Position numbers and translations under genes: made by a program
The notes under the pieces: model-generated
The model's input: only the letters and a program-made list of their open reading frames with translations
Told to the model about the DNA's origin: nothing
Database searches by the model: none
NCBI RefSeq assembly: GCF_013280595.1
Contig: NZ_JAAATY010000049.1
Location: 1-56,480 of the forward strand
Length of the DNA stretch: 56,480 nt
Direction of reading: 5' to 3'
Source: Kibdelosporangium persicum
Lineage (GTDB): Bacteria; Actinomycetota; Actinomycetes; Mycobacteriales; Pseudonocardiaceae
Shown here: positions 17,792-27,554 of the stretch, piece after piece
Position numbering within the stretch: position 1 is the first letter of the stretch
How the letters are laid out: the number at the start of each line of letters is the position of its first letter

Positions 17792-18103
17792 CTATGGCCG
17801 CCGCCACGCCAGCTTGACCGTGAAATGCCCTTCCAGCGCGGTTTTCGCGACGATCACACCGGCCTCGGCGTTGAGCTTCATACCGAACTCGATCTCGAAT
17901 TCGTCCGGCGCGCACGCGCGGATCGACTGCACGATGGCCTTGACGGTCGGCTGCGTGGAACGCAGCGCCTCGTCCAAGGTCTGAGCCGCTTCAACAACGC
18001 CGTCGCGTCCCCGGGAAACCCTTGTGACGCCGTACTCTTCGTCGTCGACTTCAACGAGCAGCGAACTTCCCTCGGCTGACTCGAACCGCACCAGCTCCGT
18101 CAC
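17792..18103 (-). CDS. Trypco1 / CU044_2847-type protein
   Basis: 103 residues. I chose GTG 18103 (MTELVRFES) because GGAGGGG lies about 6 nt before it, while the GTG at 18109 abuts the same ribosome binding site. The sequence matches the CU044_2847 family: VEVDDEEYGVTRVSRG, then FEIEFGMKLNAEAGVIVAKTALEGHFTVKL. These small domains co-occur with trypsin-like and NTPase proteins and were named trypsin-co-occurring domains. Here the gene is the 3' convergent neighbour of exactly such a protein. It probably serves as the substrate or regulator of the protease. No membrane segment is seen. Confidence 0.8.
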   Translation of the reverse strand: MTELVRFESAEGSSLLVEVDDEEYGVTRVSRGRDGVVEAAQTLDEALRSTQPTVKAIVQSIRACAPDEFEIEFGMKLNAEAGVIVAKTALEGHFTVKLAWRRP

Positions 18104-19112
18104 ACGCACCCCTCCACCGAACTATCACGGATCGCATCACCCTACCCGCAACGAATTCGATCACCGTGGATGCCCGCGCAAGCTTCCGTGAACCTCGCGG
18201 ACGCGATCCACTCTCGCCGCGCGTTGACGACATGAGGGCCTCGCGCCGATTCGCCAAGCCACATTCACCCATTTCCCAGGTTGCCGAACTCATGCACGGA
18301 CGGGAACGTGGCGGCCCGTTTCAGAGCCGGCTCAGGCGGATACGAGCCGGCCGGCAATCCGCGTCGAGTCTCCCTGGCCAGGTCTCGAGGATGTAATCCC
18401 GCGCGTTAGGCGACGCGCCCGGCCCGGCAGCTGGTTGTCGCATGAAGACCACGGTACCCGTTTCTTCTTGATCAATGAACCAGGAATGCCCTGATCGATA
18501 ATGATGATCCCCCGGACAGGTTACCCAATCCGAACTCGCGTCGTGGCATGGCGGAAACCGTGCGGGGCCGGATTGTCACATCGTTTCTTCATGTCGTACG
18601 AAGAACACGAAAATCTTTCAGATGCGCCCGGGTCGGCATATTGGGTGTCAGTATTGGGGGGCACCGGCGTCCGTTTTGGTCACACACCGTTGCTCGCGGC
18701 TCGGCATTCACCCTGACCGTGTGCCGTTCGGCTGCTTGAGCAAGGCGTCCAACCCGGATCTGCCGAACAGTTTCCGGCACGGACACTTCCGATGGCGTCT
18801 ACGGCCGGTCCGCGGTCGATATCGGTGAGTATCCCCCTTCGAGTGAAAATGACGGCGTTACCTTTGCGTGGCCGCCGCGTGTGTTGGTAGCGTCGCTTGT
18901 GGATAACAAAAAACACGCTGGTAATCTCGCCGGTGAAGTGGACCTGGGTCGTTCGAGTCCCGCTCCGCAGAGCCTCAAGCCTCTTTCCAAAAAACGTCAG
19001 GCACGCACGTGCGATTGTCGGTCGCGAGCCGACTGACGTGACGAGCTGATCGCGTGCGACGACGGCTGACGAGGGCACCCCGCCGGCCCGGACCTTGGGG
19101 AGGGTTACTGCT
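18104..19112. other. Long intergenic region upstream of the SARP gene
   Basis: About 1 kb, locally AT-richer than the flanks. No frame here has both a ribosome binding site and recognisable protein. It separates the conflict system from the polyketide cluster and must contain the promoters of the Trypco1 gene and the SARP gene. GGGGAGGG at 19097-19104 is the SARP ribosome binding site. Confidence 0.45.
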
Positions 19113-21020
19113 TTGGAAATCGGTGTTCTGGGTCCGTTCGAAGTCCGAATCGACGGGGTGCCGATCACCCCATCGGCGCCGAAACTGAGACAGGTACTCA
19201 GTGTTCTGGCGGTGTACGCGAATCACGTTGTCCGGACCGAACAGCTCATCGAAGAGCTATGGGAGGACAAACCGCCACCGAGCGTCACAACGACCCTGCA
19301 AACCTACATCTACCAGCTCCGAAAGCTGCTGGGCATGGATGCCTCGCACGGGATCGGCTCCTATCGGCGTCCTGTCGCGGGGCAACCCGCGCTGCACACG
19401 CTGCCGAGCGGCTACACGTTGTCGCTGGATTCGGTGTCGCTGGACGCGAACCTGTTCGAGCAGCAAGCCATGCAGGGCTGGGCGGAGCTTGAGGCAGGCG
19501 ACGTGGAATCCGCGCTGCGGACGCTGGACGAGGCGCTCCGGCTCTGGCGCGGCCCCGTGCTGGTCGACGTGAGCCCTGGGCCGGTGCTGCAAGCGGAAGT
19601 GCTGCGGCTGGAGGAACTTCGCAAGAGCGCTCTGGAGCACCGGATCGACGCGGCGCTGCGGCTCGGCCAGCACCGTCAGGTGCTTGGCGAGCTGACCGCG
19701 CTGACCGCCCAACAGCCGACGCATGAGGGATTTCAGGGCAAACTCATGCTCGCGCTCTACCGGTCGGGCCGGCGCTCCGAGGCGCTGCGCGTGTACCAGC
19801 GGACCCGGCGGGCGCTGGCGAGCGAGCTGGGGGTGGATCCGTCGAAGGATTTGCAGCGCCTGCACTGCGCGATGCTCGCCGCACATGGCAGTCTCGACCA
19901 CAGGTCCGGTGCGGAGCAGCGGCATTCGCTGTCAGCCGACCCGCCGCGTCAACTCCCGCCGGAAGGACCCAACCTGGTGGCTCGAGACGGCGAACTGCAC
20001 TTGATCCTCGACACACTGCGGCCTTCCGGCCGGTGCGGCCCAGCCGTGGTGTGCATCGAGGGGCCACCGGGCGCGGGCAAGTCCGCGCTGTGCATGCGTG
20101 CCGGACACGCCCTTCGCGACCAGTATCGGGACGGTCAGTTCTACGCCGTTCTGCTCGAAGCGGACGGGCGGCCGGTCGATCCCGCTGAAGTGCTCGGTGG
20201 GTTCCTGCGCGCGGTGGGCGTACCGGACGCCCGCATTCCCCGCTCGCTCGACGAACGGGCCCGGTTGTTCCACACCTGGACAGCGGATCGCCGTGTGCTC
20301 GTCGTGCTGGACGACCTGATCGACGCATCCTGCCTCTGGTCACTCATGCCGTCCAACAAGGACAGTGCCGTGCTCGTCGTGAGCCGGCGGCGGCTGTCCG
20401 AGCCGCACGTGGCAGCGACTGTCCGGCTGGGACCGCTGGATGCCGCCGACGGGATCCGGGTGCTGGCCGAGTGGGTCGGCGACGGCCGGATCAACGAGGA
20501 CGACCAGGGCGCCCGAACCCTGGTGAACCTGTGCGACGGCCTGCCCATGGCGCTGCACACGGTGGCGACCCGGCTCAAGTTCCGTCCACATTGGTCAACC
20601 GAGCGGCTGCTGACCTGGCTCGGGCGAAGGGCGCCGCATCCGGCCGCCGCTCCCGAGGACCCGCTTGGTCTGGGCGCGAGCGTCGCGCGGACATACCGCC
20701 AGATGCCGCCGGCTGTGCAGGTGGCGTTCTGCCGGCTGAGCACCATCGACAGCGACGACGTCGCACTCGCGAGCGCGGCGGCGATGCTGGGCACGGACTC
20801 GTACGAAACGGAAACGCTGCTGGAAGAGCTGGTGGACTGCTACCTCATCGAAACCGAAGCCCATTCCGCCGACGAGATCCGCTACCGGTTCCTGCCCAGC
20901 CTGCGCGCCAGTGCGTACCGGCTGTATGCGGAAAGGGGCCTCGTGCCCGCCCAGACAAGGTCGCCGATGACGGCCAACGTCAGTCCGGACCAGTTGACCA
21001 CCGGCGCGCCTTGGCGCTGA
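19113..21020 (+). CDS. SARP-family pathway activator with ATPase domain
   Basis: 635 residues from TTG 19113 (start MEIGVLGPFEVRIDG), 8 nt after GGGGAGGG. Residues 1-100 form an OmpR-type winged helix, about 105-255 the bacterial transcriptional activation (BTAD) helical repeat domain, and from about 285 an NB-ARC-like ATPase with Walker A GPPGAGKS at 317-324 and a Walker B VLVVLDDL. The C-terminal TPR domain of AfsR is missing, so it is intermediate between small SARPs and AfsR. SARPs activate antibiotic clusters by binding heptamer direct repeats near -35. Located at the left edge of the cluster, it is the likely pathway activator. Confidence 0.9.
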   Translation: MEIGVLGPFEVRIDGVPITPSAPKLRQVLSVLAVYANHVVRTEQLIEELWEDKPPPSVTTTLQTYIYQLRKLLGMDASHGIGSYRRPVAGQPALHTLPSGYTLSLDSVSLDANLFEQQAMQGWAELEAGDVESALRTLDEALRLWRGPVLVDVSPGPVLQAEVLRLEELRKSALEHRIDAALRLGQHRQVLGELTALTAQQPTHEGFQGKLMLALYRSGRRSEALRVYQRTRRALASELGVDPSKDLQRLHCAMLAAHGSLDHRSGAEQRHSLSADPPRQLPPEGPNLVARDGELHLILDTLRPSGRCGPAVVCIEGPPGAGKSALCMRAGHALRDQYRDGQFYAVLLEADGRPVDPAEVLGGFLRAVGVPDARIPRSLDERARLFHTWTADRRVLVVLDDLIDASCLWSLMPSNKDSAVLVVSRRRLSEPHVAATVRLGPLDAADGIRVLAEWVGDGRINEDDQGARTLVNLCDGLPMALHTVATRLKFRPHWSTERLLTWLGRRAPHPAAAPEDPLGLGASVARTYRQMPPAVQVAFCRLSTIDSDDVALASAAAMLGTDSYETETLLEELVDCYLIETEAHSADEIRYRFLPSLRASAYRLYAERGLVPAQTRSPMTANVSPDQLTTGAPWR

Positions 21021-21071
21021 GTCCGTCAGGCGTGAGCTGCGCGGCTAGCAGTTCGCCCGCTTCCACGCCGC

Positions 21072-22484
21072 TCATGGCCTACTGGGCACACCGGCCTCAT
21101 TGGTTTCACGCAGCAGTGCGGTGCAGTGGTCACCTGCCCGGAAGATCGGGTTGGCCAGGACGTCTCTCAGCAGTTCGACGGTCGTGCGGATACCGGGTCC
21201 ACCAATGCGGAACTCGCACAGCGCCCGATTCATCCGGGCGAGGGCCTGCTCGCGGTCCGCTGCCCAGACGATCACCTTGGCCAGCAACGAGTCGTACTGC
21301 GGCGGCACTCGCCAGCCCGGATAGGCGTGCGTGTCCACCCGGACGAACGGACCGCCCGGCGGCACGAACTCGGTCAGCTCACCCGGGCATGGCGCGAAGT
21401 CCCGGCTGGGGTCCTCCGCGTTGACCCGGCATTCCATCGCCACGCCCCACGGACGTACACCGTCCTGGGTAACCGAAAGCGGCAGGCCGGCGGCGACCCG
21501 GATCTGTTCGCGGACCAGGTCGATGCCGGTGACCATCTCGGTGACCGGGTGCTCGACCTGGATGCGGCAGTTGACTTCGATGAAGGCGGCTTGCCGTCCG
21601 TCGACGAGGAACTCGAACGTGCCCGCCCCGGTGTAGCCTGCCGCCCGCACGCCTCGCACCGCGGCCTCGGCGAGCCTGGCCCGCATCTGCGGGTCCAGCG
21701 CCGGAGCCGGGCTTTCCTCGATGAGCTTCTGGTGTCTGCGTTGCACCGAGCAGTCCCGTTCGCCCAGCTGGACGACGTTGCCGTGGTTGTCAGCGAGCAC
21801 CTGCACCTCGACGTGCCGTGCCCGCTCCCAGAACCGCTCCAGGTACACCCGTTCGTCGCCGAAGACGGCGCGCGCCGCGGCCCGGGTGGACCGGAACGCG
21901 GGCAGCAAGTCGTCCCATTCCCGCACCACCGCCATGCCGCGTCCACCGCCGCCCGCCGACGCCTTGATGATCACCGGCAGCCCGATCCGCTTCGCCGTGG
22001 TGACCACCTCGGCCGGGTCGCTCAACGCCTGGGTCGATCCTGGCACCACCGGCAACCCCGCCTTGTCCATCAACTCACGGGCCATCACCTTGTCGCCAAG
22101 CCGCGCCATGACCTCGGGCCGGGGGCCGATGAACGTGATGCCGCTACGCGCGCAGATCTCCGCGAAGTCCGGATCTTCCGACAGGAAGCCGTATCCGGGA
22201 TGTATCGCCTGCGCGCCGGTACGCAGCGCCGCCTCGATGATCATCGGCGGGTAGAGGTAGCTTCGCTTGGGCGCGCCGGGACCGATCTGCACCGTCTCGT
22301 CGGCCGCCAGCACGGCCGCCGAGTCGCGGTCGGCGGTGGAGTGGACGACGACCGTCCGGATGCCCATCTCCCGGCACGTGCGCACCACCCGAAGCGCGAT
22401 CTCGCCGCGGTTGGCCACCAGGACCTTGTCGAACAGCGGTCTGCCCGGATCGGCGGGCACTGCCGGATTGGACACCTCGCTCAC
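21072..22484 (-). CDS. Acetyl-CoA carboxylase, biotin carboxylase subunit
   Basis: 470 residues from GTG 22484, overlapping the BCCP stop (GTGA). It has the standard biotin carboxylase fold: LVANRGEIALRVVR, the glycine-rich ATP lid KASAGGGGRGM, QLGERDCSVQRRHQK, and the catalytic FIEVNCRIQVEHPVTE block. It carboxylates the biotin on the neighbouring carrier protein using ATP and bicarbonate. Together with the two upstream genes it forms a complete dedicated acetyl-CoA carboxylase supplying malonyl-CoA for the polyketide. It is the last gene of the leftward operon and convergent with the SARP gene. Confidence 0.95.
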   Translation of the reverse strand: MSEVSNPAVPADPGRPLFDKVLVANRGEIALRVVRTCREMGIRTVVVHSTADRDSAAVLAADETVQIGPGAPKRSYLYPPMIIEAALRTGAQAIHPGYGFLSEDPDFAEICARSGITFIGPRPEVMARLGDKVMARELMDKAGLPVVPGSTQALSDPAEVVTTAKRIGLPVIIKASAGGGGRGMAVVREWDDLLPAFRSTRAAARAVFGDERVYLERFWERARHVEVQVLADNHGNVVQLGERDCSVQRRHQKLIEESPAPALDPQMRARLAEAAVRGVRAAGYTGAGTFEFLVDGRQAAFIEVNCRIQVEHPVTEMVTGIDLVREQIRVAAGLPLSVTQDGVRPWGVAMECRVNAEDPSRDFAPCPGELTEFVPPGGPFVRVDTHAYPGWRVPPQYDSLLAKVIVWAADREQALARMNRALCEFRIGGPGIRTTVELLRDVLANPIFRAGDHCTALLRETNEAGVPSRP

Positions 22485-22984
22485 TCTCCGGTTCGTGGCT
22501 CCAGTCGCAGCAGCGGCTGGCCGTATTCGACCGATTCCCCGTCAACGGCAAGGATCTCCGTCACGCGGCCTGCCTCCTCCGCGACAATCGCGTTCATCAG
22601 CTTCATCGCCTCCACGATGGCGACCTGCTGGCCCGGTTCGACGTCGTCGCCGACCTCGACGAACGGCCTGGCGCCGGGTTCGGCCGCCCGGTAGAAGGTC
22701 CCGACCAGGGGAGTGCACAACTCGCGCAGCCCGTTGTCCGACCGGCTCGGCTTGGCCGGCGTGGCCGTGGAGGCCGTTTCCCCGCTCGGCGCAGCGGGCC
22801 ACTCGACCTCGATGCTCGCGCAACCGAACCGCACGCGGGCCCGGCTCGGCACCAACGGTGCGGCCCGCACGATCTCGGTGAGACTGCGGCTGAGCAGATC
22901 CATCGCGCCTTCCACGCCGATTCTGGCAACGTCCATCTCCAGTGACCGCATGACGTCGATCTCGGTATCCCGCGTGCCGCTCAT
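22481..22984 (-). CDS. Biotin carboxyl carrier protein of acetyl-CoA carboxylase
   Basis: 167 residues. ATG 22984 overlaps the carboxyltransferase stop as ATGA. The C-terminal biotinyl domain carries the EAMKLMN motif with biotin-accepting K128, preceded by an Ala/Thr/Pro-rich linker (about 62-85). The N-terminal 60 residues are a docking helix region. It shuttles carboxybiotin between the carboxylase and the carboxyltransferase. The 4-nt overlaps on both sides imply coupled translation. Confidence 0.95.
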   Translation of the reverse strand: MSGTRDTEIDVMRSLEMDVARIGVEGAMDLLSRSLTEIVRAAPLVPSRARVRFGCASIEVEWPAAPSGETASTATPAKPSRSDNGLRELCTPLVGTFYRAAEPGARPFVEVGDDVEPGQQVAIVEAMKLMNAIVAEEAGRVTEILAVDGESVEYGQPLLRLEPRTGE

Positions 22985-24687
22985 CGACCCGCTCCCGCGA
23001 AGCTCGCCGTTCCGAACCGGCGGAACTTCGCCCGCCGGGTGGCCACCAGCTCTCCGCCGGTGCGCGCACGCAGGTCGCGCAGCGCACACACCACGGCGTC
23101 GCGGACCAACAGGCTTGCCCGGGCCGGGTCTCGGTGCGCGCCGCCTCGCGGCTCAGGGATCACGCCGTCGACCAAGCCGAGCCGCAGCAGGGACTGGGCG
23201 TCCAACCGCAGCGCCGCGGCGGCGTCGGCGGCGGCATCCGGGCTACGCCAGAGGATCGCGGCGCATCCCTCCGGACTGATCACCGAGTAGATGGCGTTCT
23301 CGGCCAGCAGCACGCGGTCGCCGGCGGCCAGGGCCAGCGCACCGCCGCTGCCGCCTTCCCCGGTGATCACACTGACCACGGGCACCGGCAGGCCGCCGAG
23401 GACGCGCAGACACTCCGAGATCGCGTTCGCCTGGCCGTGCCGCTCCGCGTCAAGGCCGGGATGCGCGCCCGGCGTGTCGATCAGCGTGACCACCGGCACA
23501 CGCAGCTTCGCGGCCAGCCGCATCAACCTCGCCGCCTTGCGATACCCGGCGGGGGTCGGCATGCCGAAGTTGCGTCGCACCAGCTCGTCGGTGGTGTGCC
23601 CTTTCTGGTGCCCGATCACCATGACGGGCAGGCCGTCCACAGTGGCCAGTCCGCCGACCATGGCCGGGCAGTCCGCACCTGCGCGATCCCCGTGCAGTTC
23701 CAGGAAACCGTCGAACCAGGTCGCGCCGTGGTCCAGAATGGTCGGCCGGGCCGGCTGCCTGGCCAGGTCGATCACGTGCTGGATGTCCTTGGGCTCCAGC
23801 AGGTCGGGGTCGCGCACGACCGGGTCGGTCTCGCCGCGGCCCCAACCGGCGGCGATCGGCCGGGTGCTGCCGAGCAGCATGCCCAGGACTTGCGGTAGCT
23901 CCGTGCGACCCCGTACGTCGTCGACCAGACCGTGTCGCAGCAGGAACTCCGCGGACTGGAAGCCCTCCGGCAGTCGCTGCCGGATCGTCTGCTCGATCAC
24001 CCGGGGACCGGCGAATCCCATTCTGGCGCCCGGTTCGGCGATGATCACGTCGGAGAGGGTCGCGAACGACGCCGCCACACCACCGAACGTGGGGTCGGTG
24101 ACCAACGTGACGGTGAGCAGCCCGGCTTCGTCCAACGCGGCCATGGCGTTGCTGGTCTTGGCCATCTGTACCAGGGACAGCACGCCCTCCTGCATCCGCG
24201 CTCCACCCGACGCGGTCACAAGCACGAGCGGGATGCCGTGCGCGAGCGCTGTGTCCGCCGCGGTCGCCACGGCTTCTCCGGCGCCGACGCCCATACTGCC
24301 GCCGAGGAAGCGGAAGTCCATGGCGGCCACCACGACCGAGTTACCGCGCACCGCGCCGCGCACGACGTACACCGCTTCGTCCAGCCCAGTCACCCGCTCG
24401 GCCTTCGCCAGGCGTTGTGCGTACGGCACCAGGTCGGTGAACCCGAGGGGGTCGCGCGTGGTGGGAGCCGGTTCGACCGGTTTCCCGGAGCCGACGTCGA
24501 GTAGCTGGCCGACGCGGTCCCGAGCGCTCAGCGGCGCGTGCCAGCCGCATACGTAACACACCTGCGCGAGACGTTCGAATCGGCTGCGGTACAACAGGGA
24601 CCGGCATTTGACGCAAACCAGCCAGTCATTGCCGGCCGCGGCGGCGTCCCCGGTCTCATCCCGCGTGCGGTTCGCCATCGTGGTCAT
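22981..24687 (-). CDS. Acetyl-CoA carboxylase carboxyltransferase, beta-alpha fusion
   Basis: 568 residues from ATG 24687 with GAGGGG 10 nt upstream. The N-terminus bears the AccD-type zinc ribbon (CVKC near 25-28, CYVCGW near 43-48). The beta-type crotonase fold follows (GGSMGVGAGEAV, GGARMQEG), then the alpha half (IGHQKGH, FGMPTPAGYRKA, DTPGAHPG, GEGGSGGALALA). Such single-chain carboxyltransferases are typical of aromatic polyketide clusters. It transfers CO2 from biotin to acetyl-CoA. Confidence 0.95.
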   Translation of the reverse strand: MTTMANRTRDETGDAAAAGNDWLVCVKCRSLLYRSRFERLAQVCYVCGWHAPLSARDRVGQLLDVGSGKPVEPAPTTRDPLGFTDLVPYAQRLAKAERVTGLDEAVYVVRGAVRGNSVVVAAMDFRFLGGSMGVGAGEAVATAADTALAHGIPLVLVTASGGARMQEGVLSLVQMAKTSNAMAALDEAGLLTVTLVTDPTFGGVAASFATLSDVIIAEPGARMGFAGPRVIEQTIRQRLPEGFQSAEFLLRHGLVDDVRGRTELPQVLGMLLGSTRPIAAGWGRGETDPVVRDPDLLEPKDIQHVIDLARQPARPTILDHGATWFDGFLELHGDRAGADCPAMVGGLATVDGLPVMVIGHQKGHTTDELVRRNFGMPTPAGYRKAARLMRLAAKLRVPVVTLIDTPGAHPGLDAERHGQANAISECLRVLGGLPVPVVSVITGEGGSGGALALAAGDRVLLAENAIYSVISPEGCAAILWRSPDAAADAAAALRLDAQSLLRLGLVDGVIPEPRGGAHRDPARASLLVRDAVVCALRDLRARTGGELVATRRAKFRRFGTASFAGAGR

Positions 24688-24865
24688 GTCGGGTCGTCCC
24701 CTCGTTCGTCGGCGTTCCGGACGTGCTGGCGGCTACCTCTGGCAACGGGCATGGGTGCCAGCACAGGGCGATGCCGGTGTAGGTCAATGCGTCCAGCAGT
24801 ACGCCGCCGAACGCCCGCCACCGCTCGTGCGGTCTTCCCTCGTCTTCGGGCGTCGGTAGGCGCAT
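24656..24865 (-). CDS. Small hypothetical protein between ABM and carboxyltransferase genes
   Basis: 69 residues from ATG 24865 (or GTG 24868), 15 nt after the ABM stop. It overlaps the carboxyltransferase start by 32 nt in another frame. A weak GACGGGAA precedes it. The middle is moderately hydrophobic with WRAFGGVLLDALTYTGIALCWH, then a polar tail. No family is recognised. The tight spacing within an operon and start-stop proximity favour a real gene, but it could be a fortuitous frame. Confidence 0.4.
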   Translation of the reverse strand: MRLPTPEDEGRPHERWRAFGGVLLDALTYTGIALCWHPCPLPEVAASTSGTPTNEGTTRHDHDGEPHAG

Positions 24866-24880
24866 CACGCGAAATTCCCG

Positions 24881-25192
24881 TCAGCTCGTCCGGTAGGAAG
24901 CCGTCACCTGGTACAGGCCGAACGGATTCGGCATCGTCGTGTCCCGGTATGGCCGCAGCGGAGCCGTCTGGTTGCGGTGTTCCGAGCTCTTCTCCCACTC
25001 CTGGAAGGCGTCCAGGTTCCGCCATGCGCTGAGCACGACGAATCCGTTCGGGTCGGCTACCGAGTGCAGCAGTTCGTTGCCGAGCAGGCCTGGCACCGAT
25101 TCGAGCCGAGTACTCGTCAGGTGGTAGGCCGCCTCGATGCCGGAGAGGTCGTTCGTCGCGTGGTAGAGCAGCACCCGTACTTCGCCGGTCAT
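24881..25192 (-). CDS. ABM-domain monooxygenase-like protein
   Basis: 103 residues. ATG 25192 overlaps the preceding stop as ATGA. It is a small ferredoxin-like alpha/beta protein of the antibiotic biosynthesis monooxygenase (ABM) type: RVLLYHATN, a helix, then GFVVLSAWRNLDAFQEWEKS, typical of the family. Members such as TcmH and ActVA-Orf6 oxidise anthrones to quinones without cofactor. Its paralogue lies directly upstream, and the two may act as a pair on one aromatic intermediate. Confidence 0.8.
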   Translation of the reverse strand: MTGEVRVLLYHATNDLSGIEAAYHLTSTRLESVPGLLGNELLHSVADPNGFVVLSAWRNLDAFQEWEKSSEHRNQTAPLRPYRDTTMPNPFGLYQVTASYRTS

Positions 25193-25539
25193 CGAGCCGC
25201 CTCCCATTCCTGGTGGCTCTTCCCGTTCGCGTCGCCAGGCAGATACGTGACGACGCGCATGGTGGTCATCGAGCCGCCGGAACGGTAGGGGTGCAGCTTC
25301 TTCCGATGGTTCAGGTGCCGGTCGCTGGTCTCGAACTCGCGGAACCGCGGTTCGTCCACCCAGTCGCTGACGATGTAGTAGACGCCCGCCTCGTCGCCGC
25401 GAGCGAGCCATTGGCCGAGGTTCGCCGGATGCGAGGTGACCGAGTCGCCGATCTCCCGCCACACCCGCTCGAACTCGTTCTCCATGCCGGGCTTGATGTC
25501 CATCCGCAGCATCACCCGGAAGACACCCTCGGGCATCAT
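25189..25539 (-). CDS. ABM-domain monooxygenase-like protein (second copy)
   Basis: 116 residues from ATG 25539, overlapping the SDR stop as TGATG. A second ATG follows immediately. The ABM pattern is FRVMLRMDIKPGMENEFERVW, then YYIVSDWVDEPRFREFETSD. It differs clearly from the adjacent ABM protein, so this is not a recent duplication. Expected role: cofactor-independent ring oxygenation to a quinone during assembly of the polycycle. It is part of the tightly coupled operon 28816 to 21072. Confidence 0.8.
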   Translation of the reverse strand: MMPEGVFRVMLRMDIKPGMENEFERVWREIGDSVTSHPANLGQWLARGDEAGVYYIVSDWVDEPRFREFETSDRHLNHRKKLHPYRSGGSMTTMRVVTYLPGDANGKSHQEWEAAR

Positions 25540-26291
25540 CACGCGATCCCGCCGTCCACCGCGACGACCGCGCCCGTGACGTACCGGGACAGGTCGGCGG
25601 CCAGCCAGAGCACCGCGCCCGCCACCTCGTCCGGTGTGCCGAGCCTGCCGAGCGAGGTCTTCTCGGTGTAGCGCTTGATCATCGGCTCGCGCTGCTCGGC
25701 CGGCAGCGCGTCCATCGCCTCGGTGTGGATCATGCCGAGGGACAGGACGTTGAACCGGATTCCCTGACCGCCGAACTCCCGCGCCAGGCTCCGGGTCAGA
25801 CCGTGCAGCGCGGCCTTGGTCGCGGTGTAGTGCGCCCGGAGCGGAATGCCCACGTCGATGGACTTGGAACTGATGCTGATCACCGAGCTGCCTTCGCCCA
25901 GCAGCGGCAGCGCGTGCTGGATCACCAGGTGCACGGCGGTCAGGTTGGTGGCGAGCGTGCGCTGCCAATCCGCCAACGGCAGTTCCTCGTACGGCACATG
26001 GCTGATCACGGCGGCGTTGTTGACCACCAGGTCGAGCCGGCCGAACCGGGACTCGCACTCGTGCAGCAGGTCCGCGATCTCCACCGGCTCGGCGAGGTCC
26101 GCGCGCAGCACGTGATGATGTCCGCCGATCTCCTTGAGTTCCCGGACGAGTGAGGCCGACGCTTCACTTTCCTGCCGGTAGCAGGTGATGACGTCGACCC
26201 CGTTGCGCGCCAACGCCAGCACGATGCCGCGACCGACGCCGCGCGTTCCTCCGGTCACCAGTGCCTTCTTGCCCACCAGATCGAGATCCAT
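25539..26291 (-). CDS. SDR-family ketoreductase
   Basis: 250 residues from ATG 26291, chosen because GGAGGAC lies 5 nt upstream. The longer frame from 26321 has none. It has the Rossmann motif [10 protein letters not shown] near 14-23, NNAA, catalytic Ser in the ISISSKS segment, and YTATK. It ends in the usual VAVDGG. Resembles FabG-type reductases. In pentangular pathways such enzymes reduce a carbonyl or quinone (C-19 or ring-level ketoreduction). The exact position is not predictable from sequence. Confidence 0.88.
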   Translation of the reverse strand: MDLDLVGKKALVTGGTRGVGRGIVLALARNGVDVITCYRQESEASASLVRELKEIGGHHHVLRADLAEPVEIADLLHECESRFGRLDLVVNNAAVISHVPYEELPLADWQRTLATNLTAVHLVIQHALPLLGEGSSVISISSKSIDVGIPLRAHYTATKAALHGLTRSLAREFGGQGIRFNVLSLGMIHTEAMDALPAEQREPMIKRYTEKTSLGRLGTPDEVAGAVLWLAADLSRYVTGAVVAVDGGIA

Positions 26292-26324
26292 GTCGTCCTC
26301 CGCGTTCTGTCGTTCATCCACGGG

Positions 26325-26786
26325 TCACAGCAGGAGACCTACGGCGACGCAATTGGTCAGCAGGGCGAGCGTCGACAGTGCTGTCCGGGCCCGGTTCCAG
26401 GCGCCCCAGTCCCGGCGCGGGTCGCGTTCGGCGAAGTCGTCGGGCAGATCGTCCGGGTTCTGCGCCTGGATCCACGCGTTCACCGGAACGTTCTTCACCA
26501 ACGAGATCGCGACCGTGCCCAGCGCCGCCACCGCGGCGCCGAGGAACAGCACTCGTGCGCCCAAGTCGGGCGTGACCACGGCGATGAGCACGTCACCGAT
26601 CACTGTGATCACCAGGCAGGCCGGCATGAAGGGGTCGAACCGAGTGGAGAAGAACGCGTGTGCGTGCACGTAACGGTCAGGAGGCAGGCTTTCCAGCAAC
26701 GGCCACCCGCCGAGCAGCGTGCCCACCAGCACTCCGGCCGCGAGGCCGTTGGCCAGCAACACGAGTGGTACCAGGATTTCGAGCAC
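26325..26786 (-). CDS. DUF1772 anthrone oxygenase-like membrane protein
   Basis: 153 residues from GTG 26786, preceded by GGAGGTGAAC. Four hydrophobic segments (about 3-22, 56-72, 81-100 and 132-152) and the family block RYVHAHAFFSTRFDP...KNVPVNAWIQAQNPDDLP are visible. DUF1772 includes HypC-like anthrone oxygenases, and in bacterial aromatic clusters it is linked to ring oxidation. A paralogue is encoded at 37530-37979. It sits between the SDR and the SRPBCC cyclase in one operon. Confidence 0.8.
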   Translation of the reverse strand: MLEILVPLVLLANGLAAGVLVGTLLGGWPLLESLPPDRYVHAHAFFSTRFDPFMPACLVITVIGDVLIAVVTPDLGARVLFLGAAVAALGTVAISLVKNVPVNAWIQAQNPDDLPDDFAERDPRRDWGAWNRARTALSTLALLTNCVAVGLLL

Positions 26787-26821
26787 GTTCACCTCCGACG
26801 GTTCGATCGGGTCCCCGCGCG

Positions 26822-27550
<729 letters not shown>

Positions 27551-27554
<4 letters not shown>

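Noticed and set aside
18469-18515. TGATC-containing repeats upstream of the SARP gene
   Set aside because: Spacing is 23 and then irregular, the third copy is imperfect, and it lies 600 nt from the SARP start. Not convincing as a SARP operator.
18940-18975. A T-arm-like sequence resembling a second tRNA end
   Set aside because: The TTCGAGTCC loop is present but the flanking bases do not pair into a T-stem and there is no acceptor or CCA.
21126-22694. A 522-codon rightward frame across the biotin carboxylase gene
   Set aside because: Antisense to a strongly conserved enzyme. High His/Arg content typical of reverse-frame translation.
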